Shown: one piece after another, positions 8,635 through 17,676 of the stretch
Layout of the letters: every line of letters begins with the position of its first letter
How positions within the stretch are numbered: the stretch's first letter is position 1
Source: Aquimarina spinulae
GTDB lineage: Bacteria; Bacteroidota; Bacteroidia; Flavobacteriales; Flavobacteriaceae
Reading direction: 5' to 3'
DNA length: 64,000 bases
Assembly: GCF_943373825.1 (NCBI RefSeq)
Contig: NZ_CALSBP010000002.1
Span: 1-64,000, forward strand
Translations under genes and position numbers: made by a program
Notes under the pieces: model-generated
Database searches by the model: none
Told to the model about the DNA's origin: nothing
The model's input: only the letters and a program-made list of their open reading frames with translations

Positions 8635-8670
8635 AGTAAAAAAGGCATTTTTATAGCGAATTAAAAAAAA
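8635..8670. repeat. Imperfect direct repeat flanking the first subtilisin gene, copy 1
   Basis: AGTAAAAAAGGC followed by a T-run and AGCGAATTAAAAAAA is found again, with a few changes, at 11565-11601. The two copies lie in the same orientation just outside the two ends of the protease gene at 8813-11449. They could be footprints of past recombination or insertion. The sequence is low in complexity, so chance similarity is possible. Confidence 0.4.
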
Positions 8671-8707
8671 TTTAAATTTCACATATTACAGAGGAAGAAA
8701 AACGTAT

Positions 8708-8735
8708 AGAGGTCAGTATTTAAATACTGACCTCT
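8708..8735. terminator. Perfect palindrome downstream of the first subtilisin
   Basis: AGAGGTCAGTATTT is followed directly by its exact complement, a 28-base palindrome. It lies about 80 bases past the stop of the minus-strand protease. On that strand a T-run (GTTTTTC) follows after five bases. It probably acts as a terminator for the protease and perhaps for the convergent lipoprotein transcript. Confidence 0.55.
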
Positions 8736-8812
8736 ATTAAATTTATTATGTTCTGGTATTTCAGAAGTTAAAATAAGATTCTCTCAGATAATCAGAATCT
8801 TACAATCAAAAC

Positions 8813-11449
8813 TTATTGTATTACAACAGTTTTTGATAATTTTTTTGATCCCAAAATTAACTGCACTTGATAAAACCCTGAAGGAAGCCCTGATAAATCA
8901 ACTTTTGTTTTACTTGAAGTCATTTTTTCTTTTTTTACTATTACACCATTGGAGTTAATAAGAGTTATTTGAGCCCCTATTAGTTTAGATGAAATAACAA
9001 ATTGTTCTGGAGTTGGATTTGGATAAATAAGCATATCGTCAATGGATTCAGTGATTAATCCAGATTTTGATCCTTTGATATTCACAGCATAATCCTCAAC
9101 CTCTCCATAACTTCTTGTTCCACAAGGAGTTCTACTGCTACTATTATAAGAAACTCTAATACGCATACCTGTAGTTCCTATAGATGCACCTGATGGTACT
9201 GGAATTGAAATCGAAGCTTCTGAGGCGCTACTTTTTGATAATAAATATTGTTCACCTGCATCTTCAAAATCACCATCAATATTCCAATCAATCCATGCCG
9301 TTACTTCATTCTCATTACCATATGGTTGACCAATAACTACCGATAATGCATAACTATTATTCTTAGCAACATCTGTAGATATATTTGTATAATCATGATA
9401 AGAATCTCTGGCTGAACTATTATCTATTGTTCCAAATTTAACCTTTGCAATATGTTCAGGCCCATTTGTAGCTTCTGCTGCACAATAATTCGGTGGTGTT
9501 CCTCCATCATTATTAGGATCAGTCGTAACTGTTAATACATTACTTGCTCCTGATACATTACCTGCTGCATCTTTAGCTTTGATGGTAAAATCATAACTTG
9601 TATTTGGCGTTAATCCTGATATTGTTGCTGTGGTACCATTTACCGTAGTAGAAAGGTTACTCCCATTGTAAACATCATACGCTGTTACACCTACATTGTC
9701 TGTTGAGGCTGTCCAACTTAAACTTACACTAGTTTTAGTTTTTCCAGTAGAGACCAGATTGGATGGTGCTGTTGGTGCTTCAGAATCAGAACCAGAACCA
9801 TTCTGAGCCAATAAGACTGCTTGATGCGCATCAACCAAACCATATCCCATCTGATTATTCCAAGTTCCATTTGGTCGTCCTCCTGTAGTAGCATATGTAT
9901 ATGTTCCTACTTTCTGAGCGGATTGCTCGATAATTGTATTTACCTCACTATATGTTAAGTTTGGATTAACGCTTAATATTAGTGCAGCTACTCCAGCTAC
10001 TACTGGACATGCTGATGAAGTTCCATTAAAAGTTTGCGTATAATCTGTTGTAGAATACCCATTTCCCCCCTGCCTGTCTGTAGTAGGCATTTTAACACCT
10101 GGGGCCATAATATCTAATTGACTACCATAACAACTACCCCACTGAGTCTCTCCGTCACAAGAGTTTGGATTTTTACGCTCTGCGCAAGGACTCATTGCTC
10201 CTACTATTAATAAATCTGGATTACTATTTCCCGGGTATCGAATATTTGTATCATTCTCATTACCCGCAGCAAAAACAATGACACAACCTTTTCCTCCTCT
10301 ACCATTAGTTAATGTATTTGTTATAGCATTATCTATAATACTCGATGGCGCATATCCTCCCCAAGAATTACTAATCACATCTGCTCCATTTTGCCATGCC
10401 CAATTAAAACCACTTGCTAATTGAGATGGAGTATCTGAAGATACAAGATTGATACTGATCGATATTAATTTTGAAGTAGGTGCAACACCCGAAATTCCTA
10501 AATTATTGTCTTTCACAGCTCCTATAATACCAGCACAAGCAGTTCCATGATTTCCTCTTACTGTAGCTGGGGTTGTTCCGTTATTAGCGTCAAACCCTGT
10601 TCCATAAACATTAGCCTGTAAATCTGGATGATTCATTTCTAACCCATGATCATACACAGCTGTTTTGATACTTGGATCTCCGGTAGTTATGCTCCAAGCT
10701 TCCTCCATTTTGATATCAATTCCTGCCGTTCCTCCATTCTGCCCTGTATTATTTAAAGACCATTGGTTATTGAAGTAAGTATCATTCGAAGTTTCTATAT
10801 TGTGATACATAAAAGCTGGTTCTGTACTCTCAAACAAACCTGTTTCATAAAAAATGTTAGCAAACTGTATTGAATTTAATTTATTTTTGGATGTTACAGA
10901 AAGCGTAAACCAAAGCGGCATGTACTTATCATGACCTAATACTTCTAGATCCATCTCTTTTGCTTTTTTATAGAGAATATCAATGTCGTTTTTATCTTTA
11001 AGTTTTACGTAGAAATTATTTGACAACCCTAATTCTCCTCCACTCTTTGTTATATATGTTGGAGAAGCCATTAAAGTATTAGGTAATTTCTTATAAGATT
11101 CGATCTCTTTATAATAATCAGCTATAGTTATATTTTTGCTTGTAGACACTTCCACATAATAGCTTTTTACAGCTTTCTTAGAAATTGCTTTAGCATCTAA
11201 TGAAACTACAGTAGCTCTCGAATTATCTTCAACTATTTCTTTTATTTTTATTGAATTACTACGTAAAGATTTAAAAGAGTTAATAGAATTTTCTCCCTCA
11301 AATGAAATAGAAATAGTTCTAGTATCTATATCTAAAAAGAATTTTTCTCCTTTGTAGTAATAGAAAGTATCTGATTGTTTTTGTCCAAAGACACTTACTG
11401 TAAAAAACAGTAGCATCAATGGTGCTATTTTATATATTATATTTTGCAT
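8813..11449 (-). CDS. Secreted S8 subtilisin-like protease with Fn3, GEVED and T9SS type A domain
   Basis: An 878-residue protein with a signal peptide (MQNIIYKIAPLMLLFF...) and an N-terminal region to about 220. The S8 catalytic domain runs from about 225 to 545: Asp267 (AVYDHG), His301 (GNHGTAC), oxyanion Asn397 (AAGN) and Ser478 (NGTSSACP). Then come an Fn3 domain (about 558-643), a GEVED domain (about 655-792, ending YGEVEDY) and a T9SS sorting domain (about 803-878, LIYPNPTPEQF ... KTVVIQ). It should be exported by type IX secretion and act on proteins at the surface or outside. It is closely related through its first 549 residues to the protein at 13345-15528, after which the C-terminal modules differ. 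The leader just before the start (TAACAAATAAACATC) is shared with that paralog. Confidence 0.9.
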   Translation of the reverse strand: MQNIIYKIAPLMLLFFTVSVFGQKQSDTFYYYKGEKFFLDIDTRTISISFEGENSINSFKSLRSNSIKIKEIVEDNSRATVVSLDAKAISKKAVKSYYVEVSTSKNITIADYYKEIESYKKLPNTLMASPTYITKSGGELGLSNNFYVKLKDKNDIDILYKKAKEMDLEVLGHDKYMPLWFTLSVTSKNKLNSIQFANIFYETGLFESTEPAFMYHNIETSNDTYFNNQWSLNNTGQNGGTAGIDIKMEEAWSITTGDPSIKTAVYDHGLEMNHPDLQANVYGTGFDANNGTTPATVRGNHGTACAGIIGAVKDNNLGISGVAPTSKLISISINLVSSDTPSQLASGFNWAWQNGADVISNSWGGYAPSSIIDNAITNTLTNGRGGKGCVIVFAAGNENDTNIRYPGNSNPDLLIVGAMSPCAERKNPNSCDGETQWGSCYGSQLDIMAPGVKMPTTDRQGGNGYSTTDYTQTFNGTSSACPVVAGVAALILSVNPNLTYSEVNTIIEQSAQKVGTYTYATTGGRPNGTWNNQMGYGLVDAHQAVLLAQNGSGSDSEAPTAPSNLVSTGKTKTSVSLSWTASTDNVGVTAYDVYNGSNLSTTVNGTTATISGLTPNTSYDFTIKAKDAAGNVSGASNVLTVTTDPNNDGGTPPNYCAAEATNGPEHIAKVKFGTIDNSSARDSYHDYTNISTDVAKNNSYALSVVIGQPYGNENEVTAWIDWNIDGDFEDAGEQYLLSKSSASEASISIPVPSGASIGTTGMRIRVSYNSSSRTPCGTRSYGEVEDYAVNIKGSKSGLITESIDDMLIYPNPTPEQFVISSKLIGAQITLINSNGVIVKKEKMTSSKTKVDLSGLPSGFYQVQLILGSKKLSKTVVIQ

Positions 11450-11564
11450 GATGTTTATTTGTTAAATTGTTATTGAAGTAGTTTAAACTTTTTTAATTCT
11501 ATACCAAAACGGTGTTTTTGACACTTCATAGCACTGCTATAAAGTGAGAAAAAGAAAGGGGTTA

Positions 11565-11601
11565 AGTAAAAAAAGATATTTTTTACAGCGAATTAAAAAA
11601 A
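11565..11601. repeat. Imperfect direct repeat flanking the first subtilisin gene, copy 2
   Basis: Counterpart of the copy at 8635-8670: AGTAAAAAAAGA, a T-run, then CAGCGAATTAAAAAAA. Same orientation, just upstream of the protease start on the minus strand. Confidence 0.4.
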
Positions 11602-12148
11602 GTCAAATCACTTCATTCAAAAATAGATGCCTATTTTTAAATAAATATGTTTTATTTTTTTGGTAAGACGAGAATTAAACGTAATGATACGCTTATCTAA
11701 ATTATCTATAAAGTTAATTCCACTATTTTCAAAAGTAGTTTTATACTCTATTCAGCCAAATGGATATCGTGTTTATCCATTTCTTATTCACAACTATAAA
11801 AGAAGAGAGAAAAGACTGTTAGTGTGCTTAAAATTTTCAGTTGAGTTTTCATTATTGTTTGATTTTTTGTGTTAAACGTATTTGTTTAAATTAAAATGTT
11901 GAGCTCTTATTAAAATTTGTTATTCAAAAGTAGAGATTAATTCAAATAAACAAATACGGCAAACACGTAACAAACAGACAGTTATGACTCGATCATCATC
12001 ATCAAATCAGATAAATCGCCTCTTGGTTTTCAATAACGCAACAGTGTTGCATTACTGAAAATCAAAGGATTACACTAAAAAGAAGGATGTCGAAATTGGA
12101 TAAAATTTCAGAAGAAAAAACCTATACAGATTTAATCAAATTAAATCC

Positions 12149-12187
12149 TATTTAACATTAAATTAACTTTTAATTTAATGTTAAATA
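12149..12187. repeat. Perfect 18-bp AT-only-rich hairpin
   Basis: TATTTAACATTAAATTAA (12149-12166) is exactly complementary to 12170-12187, with a three-base loop. It covers the stop of the possible 22-codon frame at 12087-12155. The stem is long but contains only two G:C pairs. There is no adjacent T-run, so terminator function is uncertain. Confidence 0.45.
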
Positions 12188-12444
12188 ACTTTTAATTAAC
12201 AGATTAACAAATCTAATTCGGAATAAATCAGTACTATTTTTACGATATTCTAATTCACAAATCGATATTATATTCAGGTTTATGATCATTTATTTATACA
12301 TTGAAACAAAAAAAACCGTTGTTCAACACTTTTTATACTAATGCTATTTGTGGTAGATCCTTATTTGTTTTCACGAGAACTTTTACCTCCTTATAGAGAA
12401 GGTAATCGGAGTCATTTACAAATAGAAATAAGTAATAGTATTTA

Positions 12445-12617
12445 TAGTAACTTTTACTTCACGAGAATGATTTTTACCCTTTAACATAAGTTTAGAATCT
12501 TGAGTTTGTGTTTCTGTGCCTACATTAGCATTTTATAAATAAAAACGTATTCTAATTAGGGCGTCCATTCCTGTATTAATATTCATTAGGATGAGTATAT
12601 AAACTGTTTTTTTTCAT
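12445..12617 (-). pseudogene. Decayed fibre-protein gene, frameshifted and internally deleted
   Basis: From ATG at 12617 the minus strand reads as the family signal peptide only if one base is removed from a run of eight A (seven in the intact gene at 17677-18534). Without that correction a stop follows after 13 codons. Further on it encodes NVGTETQTQDSKLMLKGKNHSREVKVT, split here as NVGTETQTQDSKL and MLKGKNHSREVKVT, matching NVGIGTTTPDSKL and TVKGNIHSREIKVT of the gene at 15577-16491. Most of the body and the C-terminus are gone. The upstream leader is conserved. This is the fibre gene of the first copy of the duplicated unit. Confidence 0.75.
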
Positions 12618-12812
12618 TTGTGTAATTTTAAGTTGGTTTTAAAATATTGTTATGTTACATTTTGACATAAAAAAAACCCATAGCAGAATTCTTTCGAATC
12701 CTGATTATGAGGTAATTTTCAATAAATATAGAATACAATAAGGCTAAAGAACTTTAGCTTATGGTTATTGTTATGTTAATTTTTTATGATTTTATTTAGA
12801 CTATCTGAATAT
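12600..12812. repeat. Duplicated leader of the fibre operon, copy 1
   Basis: About 210 bases are highly similar to 18520-18745. They cover the start of the fibre gene, the leader AACCAACTTAAAATTACA, a terminator-like hairpin and an AT-rich upstream stretch ending TATCTGAATA. Just past 12812 similarity switches abruptly to the 3' half of the lipoprotein gene, so this is the join between the two copies of the tandem unit. Confidence 0.75.
12669..12709 (-). terminator. Terminator-like hairpin in the fibre leader, copy 1
   Basis: On the minus strand CATAATCAGGATTC (from 12709), loop GAAA, and GAATTCTGCTATG form a stem with one bulge, followed by GGG and a run of T to 12669. It sits in the leader of the dead fibre gene and matches the hairpin at 18588-18628. 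Confidence 0.6.
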
Positions 12813-12814
12813 AC

Positions 12815-13191
12815 TACTAAATACTAAAAACAGAGGAAAAAAATCAAAAGGAGTAACTAAACTATATCGAGTTTCTGCTACACCAGGAAAGCATATGGCC
12901 AAACTAATTGGAGAATACGAAACTTGCAAAAATTATTCTAATTGCCTTATCACTGGGGCTACAATCAATAAATCCGAAGATAAAATTGCCCTTCTCACAC
13001 ATAACAAGGTGTTTTTACTCAGTAATTTTAAAGATGACAACCTATTTGATGGGGTTATTCAAAAAATAGCATTAAAGCATAATTCTCAAAAAGAAGGAAT
13101 TTGTTTTAAAAATGATTCTATTTTTTTTATAACTGATGAAAAAAAGAGACATAAAAAAGCTAGTTTATATGAATATCAGTTTAAAAAATAG
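12815..13191 (+). pseudogene. Truncated copy of the propeller-like lipoprotein gene
   Basis: From about 12815 the DNA follows the lipoprotein gene from about 7974 to its end, with roughly nine in ten bases identical. The longest frame starting with ATG (12895-13191) encodes 98 residues from MAKLIGEYETCKNY on. Signal peptide, lipid site and the first half of the propeller are missing. It cannot be exported and is almost certainly a non-functional by-product of the tandem duplication. A cytoplasmic fragment could still be expressed. Confidence 0.8.
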
Positions 13192-13344
13192 ATTCTTTCA
13201 TACTGTGTTATTAAATAGCAAAAACAATTCTTTCTCATAAACCTTTATCTGTCTATAATACCCTCATATATTACACATTGATTTAAAACAGTGTTTTATA
13301 TCTATAAAGATATCATAGACAGATTAGATTTATTCATTCTTTAA

Positions 13345-15528
13345 TTAATTCTTCACTATATTCTTATAAATTATATCACCATTGGTCAAAGTAATCTTTA
13401 ACACATATAGTCCTGTCGGCAGATGATTCATGTTAAGTTGATCTTTGTAAGAAGAGTTACCTCTCAATTTCGATTTCTCTGCGAATCTACCCATATAATC
13501 ATTCAGTACCCATGAAGTTATTTGTTTTGTACTATTAATAGTTACCATCCCCTTAGTTGGATTAGGGTGCACTTTAACCATCTCTAATACTTCTAAAACA
13601 TCATTTTCTATACTAACATTCTCATAAGTAATAACTTCTTGTTGGCTAGTCGATTCTTCTTCAACAACTCTTTTTCCGGAGCATCCTTGGATATATGCTC
13701 TAAAAGATGATCCTGATTTAGCACTAAATCCTGTTTTTAGGTGAATCGAAGTTCCTGCATCATATGCTGCAATTCCTCCACTAAAAATAACATTGGTAGC
13801 TGTTATTGTGTTTTTTGCTTCCTGAATATCTGTTTGACCAGAAAGCACATTTTGGGTAATCGTAAGGTTATCCTGGCAACTTTGAGCCAATAATACAGCT
13901 TGATGCGCATCTACCAAACCATAACCCATTTGATTATTCCAAGTTCCATTTGGACGCCCTCCTGTAGTAGCATATGTATATGTTCCTACTTTCTGAGCAG
14001 ATTGCTCGATAATCGTATTCACGTCACTAAATGTTAAGTTTGGATTAACACTTAATATTAGTGCTGCTACTCCAGCTACTACTGGACATGCTGATGAAGT
14101 TCCGTTAAAAGTTTGCGTATAATCTGATGTAGAATACCCATTTGCCCCCTGTCTATCTGTAGTTGGCATTTTAACACCTGGGGCCATAATATCTAATTGA
14201 CTACCATAACAACTACCCCACTGAGTCTCTCCGTCACAAGAACTTGGGTTTTTACGCTCTGCACAAGGACTCATTGCTCCTACTATTAATAAATCTGGAT
14301 TACTATTTCCTGGATATCGAATATTTGTATTATTCTCATTACCCGCAGCAAAAACAATGACACAACCTTTTCCTCCTCTACCATTAGTTAATGTATTTGT
14401 TATAGCATTATCTATAATGCTAGATGGCACATATCCTCCCCAAGAATTACTAATCACATCTGCTCCATTTTGCCATGCCCAATTAAAACCACTTGCTAAT
14501 TGAGATGGTGTGTCTGATGTCCTAAGATTGATACTGATCGACATTAATTTTGAAGTGGGAGCAACACCCGAAATTCCTAAATTATTATCTTTCACAGCTC
14601 CTATAATACCAGCACAAGCTGTTCCATGATTCCCTCTTACTATAGCTGGTGTTGTTCCATTATTAGCATCAAACCCTGTTCCGTAAACATTAGCTTGTAA
14701 ATCTGGATGATTCATTTCTAACCCATGATCATATACAGCCGTTTTAATACTTGGATCTCCCGTAGTAATTCCCCATGCTTGCTGCATATTGATATCAATT
14801 CCTGCCGTTCCTCCATTCTGCCCTGTATTATTCAAAGACCATTGGTTATTGAAATAAGTATCATTTGAAGTTTCTATATTATGATACATGAAAGCAGGCT
14901 CTGTACTCTCAAACCAACCTGTTTCATAAAAAATATTAGCAAGCTGTATTGAATTTAATTTATTTTTGGATTTTACAGAAAGCGTAAACCAAAGCGGCAT
15001 ATATTTATCATGACCTAATACTTCTACATTCATCTCTTTTGCTTTTTTATAAAGAATATCTATGTCATTTTTATCTTTAAGTTTTACATAAAAATTATTT
15101 GACAAACCTAAGTCTCCTCCACTTTTAGTGATATATGTTGGTGAAGCCATTAAGATATTAGGTGTACTTTTATAGGACTCAATCTGTTTATAATAATCAG
15201 TTATAGGCTTCTTTTTGGTCGTAGACACTTCCATATAATAGCTTTTTATAACTTTTCTACTAGCCGCTTTGTCGTCTATTGCAATTACCGTAGCTCTTGC
15301 ATTATCTTCAATTATCTCTGTTGTTTTAACCAAATTACTATTTAGAGACCTAAAAGAGTAAATAGAGTTTTCTCCTTCAAATGAGATAGAAATAGTTTTA
15401 GTATTTATCGTTAAAAACACTTTTTCTCCTTTATAATAGTAGAAATTGTCTAATTGTCTTTGCCCAAAGGCACTAACAGTAAGAAACAACAAAATCAATG
15501 GTATTATTTTATATATTATATTTCTCAT
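13345..15528 (-). CDS. Secreted S8 subtilisin-like protease, second paralog, with T9SS type A domain
   Basis: A 727-residue protein. Signal peptide and N-terminal region to about 220, then an S8 domain to about 548 with Asp267, His301 and Ser478 at the same positions as in the paralog at 8813-11449; most residues are identical. After residue 549 it diverges completely. In place of Fn3 and GEVED there is a domain of about 65 residues (CQDNLTITQNVLSGQ ... SIHLKTGFSAKSGSSF) resembling the '3-coathanger stack' repeats of Bacteroidota surface proteins. A linker and a T9SS sorting domain follow (VKVHPNPTKGMV ... IVKN). Its start lies 48 bases after the third fibre gene on the same strand, so it is probably the last gene of the fibre operon. 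Confidence 0.9.
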   Translation of the reverse strand: MRNIIYKIIPLILLFLTVSAFGQRQLDNFYYYKGEKVFLTINTKTISISFEGENSIYSFRSLNSNLVKTTEIIEDNARATVIAIDDKAASRKVIKSYYMEVSTTKKKPITDYYKQIESYKSTPNILMASPTYITKSGGDLGLSNNFYVKLKDKNDIDILYKKAKEMNVEVLGHDKYMPLWFTLSVKSKNKLNSIQLANIFYETGWFESTEPAFMYHNIETSNDTYFNNQWSLNNTGQNGGTAGIDINMQQAWGITTGDPSIKTAVYDHGLEMNHPDLQANVYGTGFDANNGTTPAIVRGNHGTACAGIIGAVKDNNLGISGVAPTSKLMSISINLRTSDTPSQLASGFNWAWQNGADVISNSWGGYVPSSIIDNAITNTLTNGRGGKGCVIVFAAGNENNTNIRYPGNSNPDLLIVGAMSPCAERKNPSSCDGETQWGSCYGSQLDIMAPGVKMPTTDRQGANGYSTSDYTQTFNGTSSACPVVAGVAALILSVNPNLTFSDVNTIIEQSAQKVGTYTYATTGGRPNGTWNNQMGYGLVDAHQAVLLAQSCQDNLTITQNVLSGQTDIQEAKNTITATNVIFSGGIAAYDAGTSIHLKTGFSAKSGSSFRAYIQGCSGKRVVEEESTSQQEVITYENVSIENDVLEVLEMVKVHPNPTKGMVTINSTKQITSWVLNDYMGRFAEKSKLRGNSSYKDQLNMNHLPTGLYVLKITLTNGDIIYKNIVKN

Positions 15529-15576
15529 GATGTTTATTTGTTATTTAAAAACAGTTGTATATTATTAGAGTATATT

Positions 15577-16491
15577 TTACTTCTTGGTAGATTTAGATTC
15601 TAACAAACTAATACGTTTGTTTTGTTCAATCACATACAAAGTCAATTCCTCTATCTTTTGAAGTAGTTTAATATTCATTTCTGCTAAATGAATACCGTTC
15701 TTTTCCATCTCTTCAGCCGATGCTATTTCTGGTAAATGTTTGTTTTTCTTTACAAAAGCTTCTACCTCTACTAAAGAAGGCAACTGATACTCATTTGCAA
15801 ATACAAAATCAGCCCCTCCTGCTGTAGCCGTTACTTTTATTTCGCGAGAGTGAATATTTCCTTTTACTGTAAGTTTAGAGTCTGGAGTTGTAGTTCCTAT
15901 GCCTACATTACCATTTGTTAAAATGGTCATCTTTGAAGCATAATTTGTAATAAGATGCAAATTATGGTTGCTTTCTGTACCAACAAAACCTCCTCCTCCA
16001 TACCAGGATTCGTTATGAGAGAATATTCCGGTTCTGTATTTTTTATTTACACTAGTTGCCAGAATTTTAGAATGTTGCGAACCGGCAACATCTAGTACTC
16101 TGTGCCATCCTTGTGCATTAGAAGGGCTTTGCGTTCCTATCCCTACATTACCATTTGTTAAAATAGTCATCTTTGAGGCATAATTTGTAATAAAATGTAA
16201 ATTATGGTTACTTTCTGTACCCACAAAACCTCCTCCTCCGTACCAGGATTCGTTATGAGAGAATATTCCGGTTTTATATTTTTTATTTACGCTGGTTGCC
16301 AGAATTTTAGAATGTTGTGAACCGGCAACATCTAGTACTCTGTGCCATCCTTGTGCATTAGAAGGGCTTTGCGTTCCTATCCCTACATTTCCACCATCTG
16401 AATAAATAGTATTTTGATTATCATAATTATGCTGAGCCTTAACCCCACTATAAAGCACTAGCAATACGAGAGTAAAAATTGTTTTTTTCAT
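15577..16491 (-). CDS. Repeat-containing secreted fibre-like protein C
   Basis: A 304-residue protein with a signal peptide ending around VKAQ. Two near-identical 80-residue repeats follow, each opening with NVGIGTQSPSNAQGW and containing NESWYGGGGFVGTESNHNLH. A third NVGIGT motif leads to a conserved tail: GNIHSREIKVTATAG, FANEYQLPSLVEVEAFV, an amphipathic section, and a terminal coiled coil of about 40 residues. This layout is that of trimeric tail-fibre or adhesin-like proteins common in Bacteroidota. No T9SS domain is present, so export past the periplasm is uncertain. It is the third gene of an operon beginning at 18534 and is followed by the subtilisin gene. Confidence 0.75.
   Translation of the reverse strand: MKKTIFTLVLLVLYSGVKAQHNYDNQNTIYSDGGNVGIGTQSPSNAQGWHRVLDVAGSQHSKILATSVNKKYKTGIFSHNESWYGGGGFVGTESNHNLHFITNYASKMTILTNGNVGIGTQSPSNAQGWHRVLDVAGSQHSKILATSVNKKYRTGIFSHNESWYGGGGFVGTESNHNLHLITNYASKMTILTNGNVGIGTTTPDSKLTVKGNIHSREIKVTATAGGADFVFANEYQLPSLVEVEAFVKKNKHLPEIASAEEMEKNGIHLAEMNIKLLQKIEELTLYVIEQNKRISLLESKSTKK
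15905..16384. repeat. Two tandem 240-bp repeats inside fibre gene C
   Basis: Units 15905-16144 and 16145-16384 are nearly identical at DNA level and keep the reading frame (80 codons). A partial third unit begins at 16385. The low divergence indicates a recent tandem duplication or ongoing gene conversion. Confidence 0.85.
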
Positions 16492-16545
16492 TTTGTGTAA
16501 TTTTAAGTTGGTTTAGTTTGTGATTTTCATTTATCTCAAACTGTT

Positions 16546-17655
16546 TTATTTTTTAGTTTTGATTAACTTTTCTATTTCTGATAATCTGTTTGATAAGAAT
16601 TTTAATTGTTCAATTTCACTAGCTTGCTGCTTAATTTCTTTTTCTTGTTGAATCGTATACAGTGTTAATTCCTCAATTTTTTGTAGTAATTTAGCATTCA
16701 TTGCTCCCAGAAGAATTCCATTTTTCTCTACTTCTTTAGCACTTGGAATATCCTTTAAATGACCTTTTTCTTTGATATGGTTTTCTACTTCACTAAGTGT
16801 TGGAAGGGTATAATCTGTTTCAAAAACGAAATCTGACCAGCTAGTTGCTTCTACTTTGATTTCTCTTGCTCCTACCGAACCATCTACTGCAAGCTTATGA
16901 GATCCTGTTGTTATTGTTCCTATACCTACTTTACCTATATGATCTATAGTCATAGCTGTTTTAGAACCAGAAACATATGCGTTGGTTGTTGAAAAATACA
17001 TTTTTGTCCCATAACTACCATCACTTCTTACATAGATACCTGCCTGAGCATTTTCTCCATTAGATGCATCATCAGATGCACCAAATGTTATAGCGCTTCC
17101 AAAATGGTTATTTGAATTTTCAGGATCTAAATGAATAGAACCAACCGATAGCCCGGGAATTGATTCACTCCAATTATTTGAGCCCCCTGCGATCTGAAGT
17201 CGAGATTTAGGAACATTTGTCCCTATACCTACTTTACCTATATGATCTATAGTCATAGCTGTTTTAGAACCAGAAACATATGCGTTGGTTGTTGAAAAAT
17301 ACATTTTTGTCCCATAACTACCATCACTTCTTACATAGATACCTGCCTGAGCATTTTCTCCATTAGATGCATCATCAGATGCACCAAATGTTATAGCGCT
17401 TCCAAAATGGTTATTTGAATTTTCAGGATCTAAATGAATAGAACCAACCGATAGCCCGGGAATTGATTCACTCCAATTATTTGAGCCTCCTGCGATTTGA
17501 AGTTGAGATTTAGGAACATTTGTCCCTATACCTACTTTATCATTAAGAAAATAAAAATTACTTGCATTGCTATTATCTTCTAATTTTATTTTTTTTTGGG
17601 CATAAATTCCCGAACTAATACCCATTAGAATGAGTATGAAAACTGCTTTTTTCAT
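16546..17655 (-). CDS. Repeat-containing secreted fibre-like protein B
   Basis: A 369-residue protein with a signal peptide (MKKAVFILILMGISSG..., cleavage probably after YAQ). Two repeats of 101 residues follow, almost identical in protein and DNA, each with VGIGTNVPKS, LQIAGGSNNWSESIPG, FGASDDASNGENAQ and SKTAMTIDHIG. The tail shared with gene A comes next (AREIKVEA, WSDFVFETDYTLPTLSEVE, HLKDIPSAKEVEKNGILLG) and then a coiled coil rich in E, K and Q. It probably forms an extracellular or periplasmic trimeric stalk (inference). Its start lies 21 bases after the stop of gene A and it carries its own copy of the AACTTAAAATTACA leader. Confidence 0.75.
   Translation of the reverse strand: MKKAVFILILMGISSGIYAQKKIKLEDNSNASNFYFLNDKVGIGTNVPKSQLQIAGGSNNWSESIPGLSVGSIHLDPENSNNHFGSAITFGASDDASNGENAQAGIYVRSDGSYGTKMYFSTTNAYVSGSKTAMTIDHIGKVGIGTNVPKSRLQIAGGSNNWSESIPGLSVGSIHLDPENSNNHFGSAITFGASDDASNGENAQAGIYVRSDGSYGTKMYFSTTNAYVSGSKTAMTIDHIGKVGIGTITTGSHKLAVDGSVGAREIKVEATSWSDFVFETDYTLPTLSEVENHIKEKGHLKDIPSAKEVEKNGILLGAMNAKLLQKIEELTLYTIQQEKEIKQQASEIEQLKFLSNRLSEIEKLIKTKK
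16921..17526. repeat. Two tandem 303-bp repeats inside fibre gene B
   Basis: Units 16921-17223 and 17224-17526 differ at only a handful of bases (seen for example around 17180-17205 against 17484-17509). The period is 101 codons. A few bases of a third unit start follow. The near identity implies a very recent duplication. Confidence 0.88.
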
Positions 17656-17676
17656 TTTGTGTAATTTTAAGTTGGT

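Larger units (their letters stand above)
11450..12444. other. Gene-poor 1-kb stretch between the first subtilisin and a fibre-gene remnant
   Basis: No convincing gene. It holds the second copy of the flanking direct repeat (11565-11601) and an imperfect hairpin at 12024-12064 (20-bp arms, about three mismatches, one-base loop). A possible 22-codon reading frame at 12087-12155 follows an AGAAGG ribosome-site-like sequence, with a long AT hairpin at 12149-12187. In the second copy of the duplicated unit the equivalent space is 48 bases, so this stretch was inserted or is what remains of lost fibre genes. Confidence 0.5.

Noticed and set aside
11660..11875. A 71-codon plus-strand frame in the gap upstream of the first subtilisin
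   Set aside because: Composition is that of random AT-rich DNA, with no family-like sequence, no ribosome site and no neighbour to pair with.
12895..13191. A functional 98-residue protein gene
   Set aside because: It matches only the 3' third of the intact lipoprotein gene, lacks the signal and first half of the fold, and begins at an internal Met codon of the parent gene.
15577..17655. Regularly spaced repeats that might be taken for a CRISPR or satellite array
   Set aside because: Units are 240-303 bases, in frame, and encode the fibre-protein repeats; there are no short repeats with unique spacers and no cas genes.
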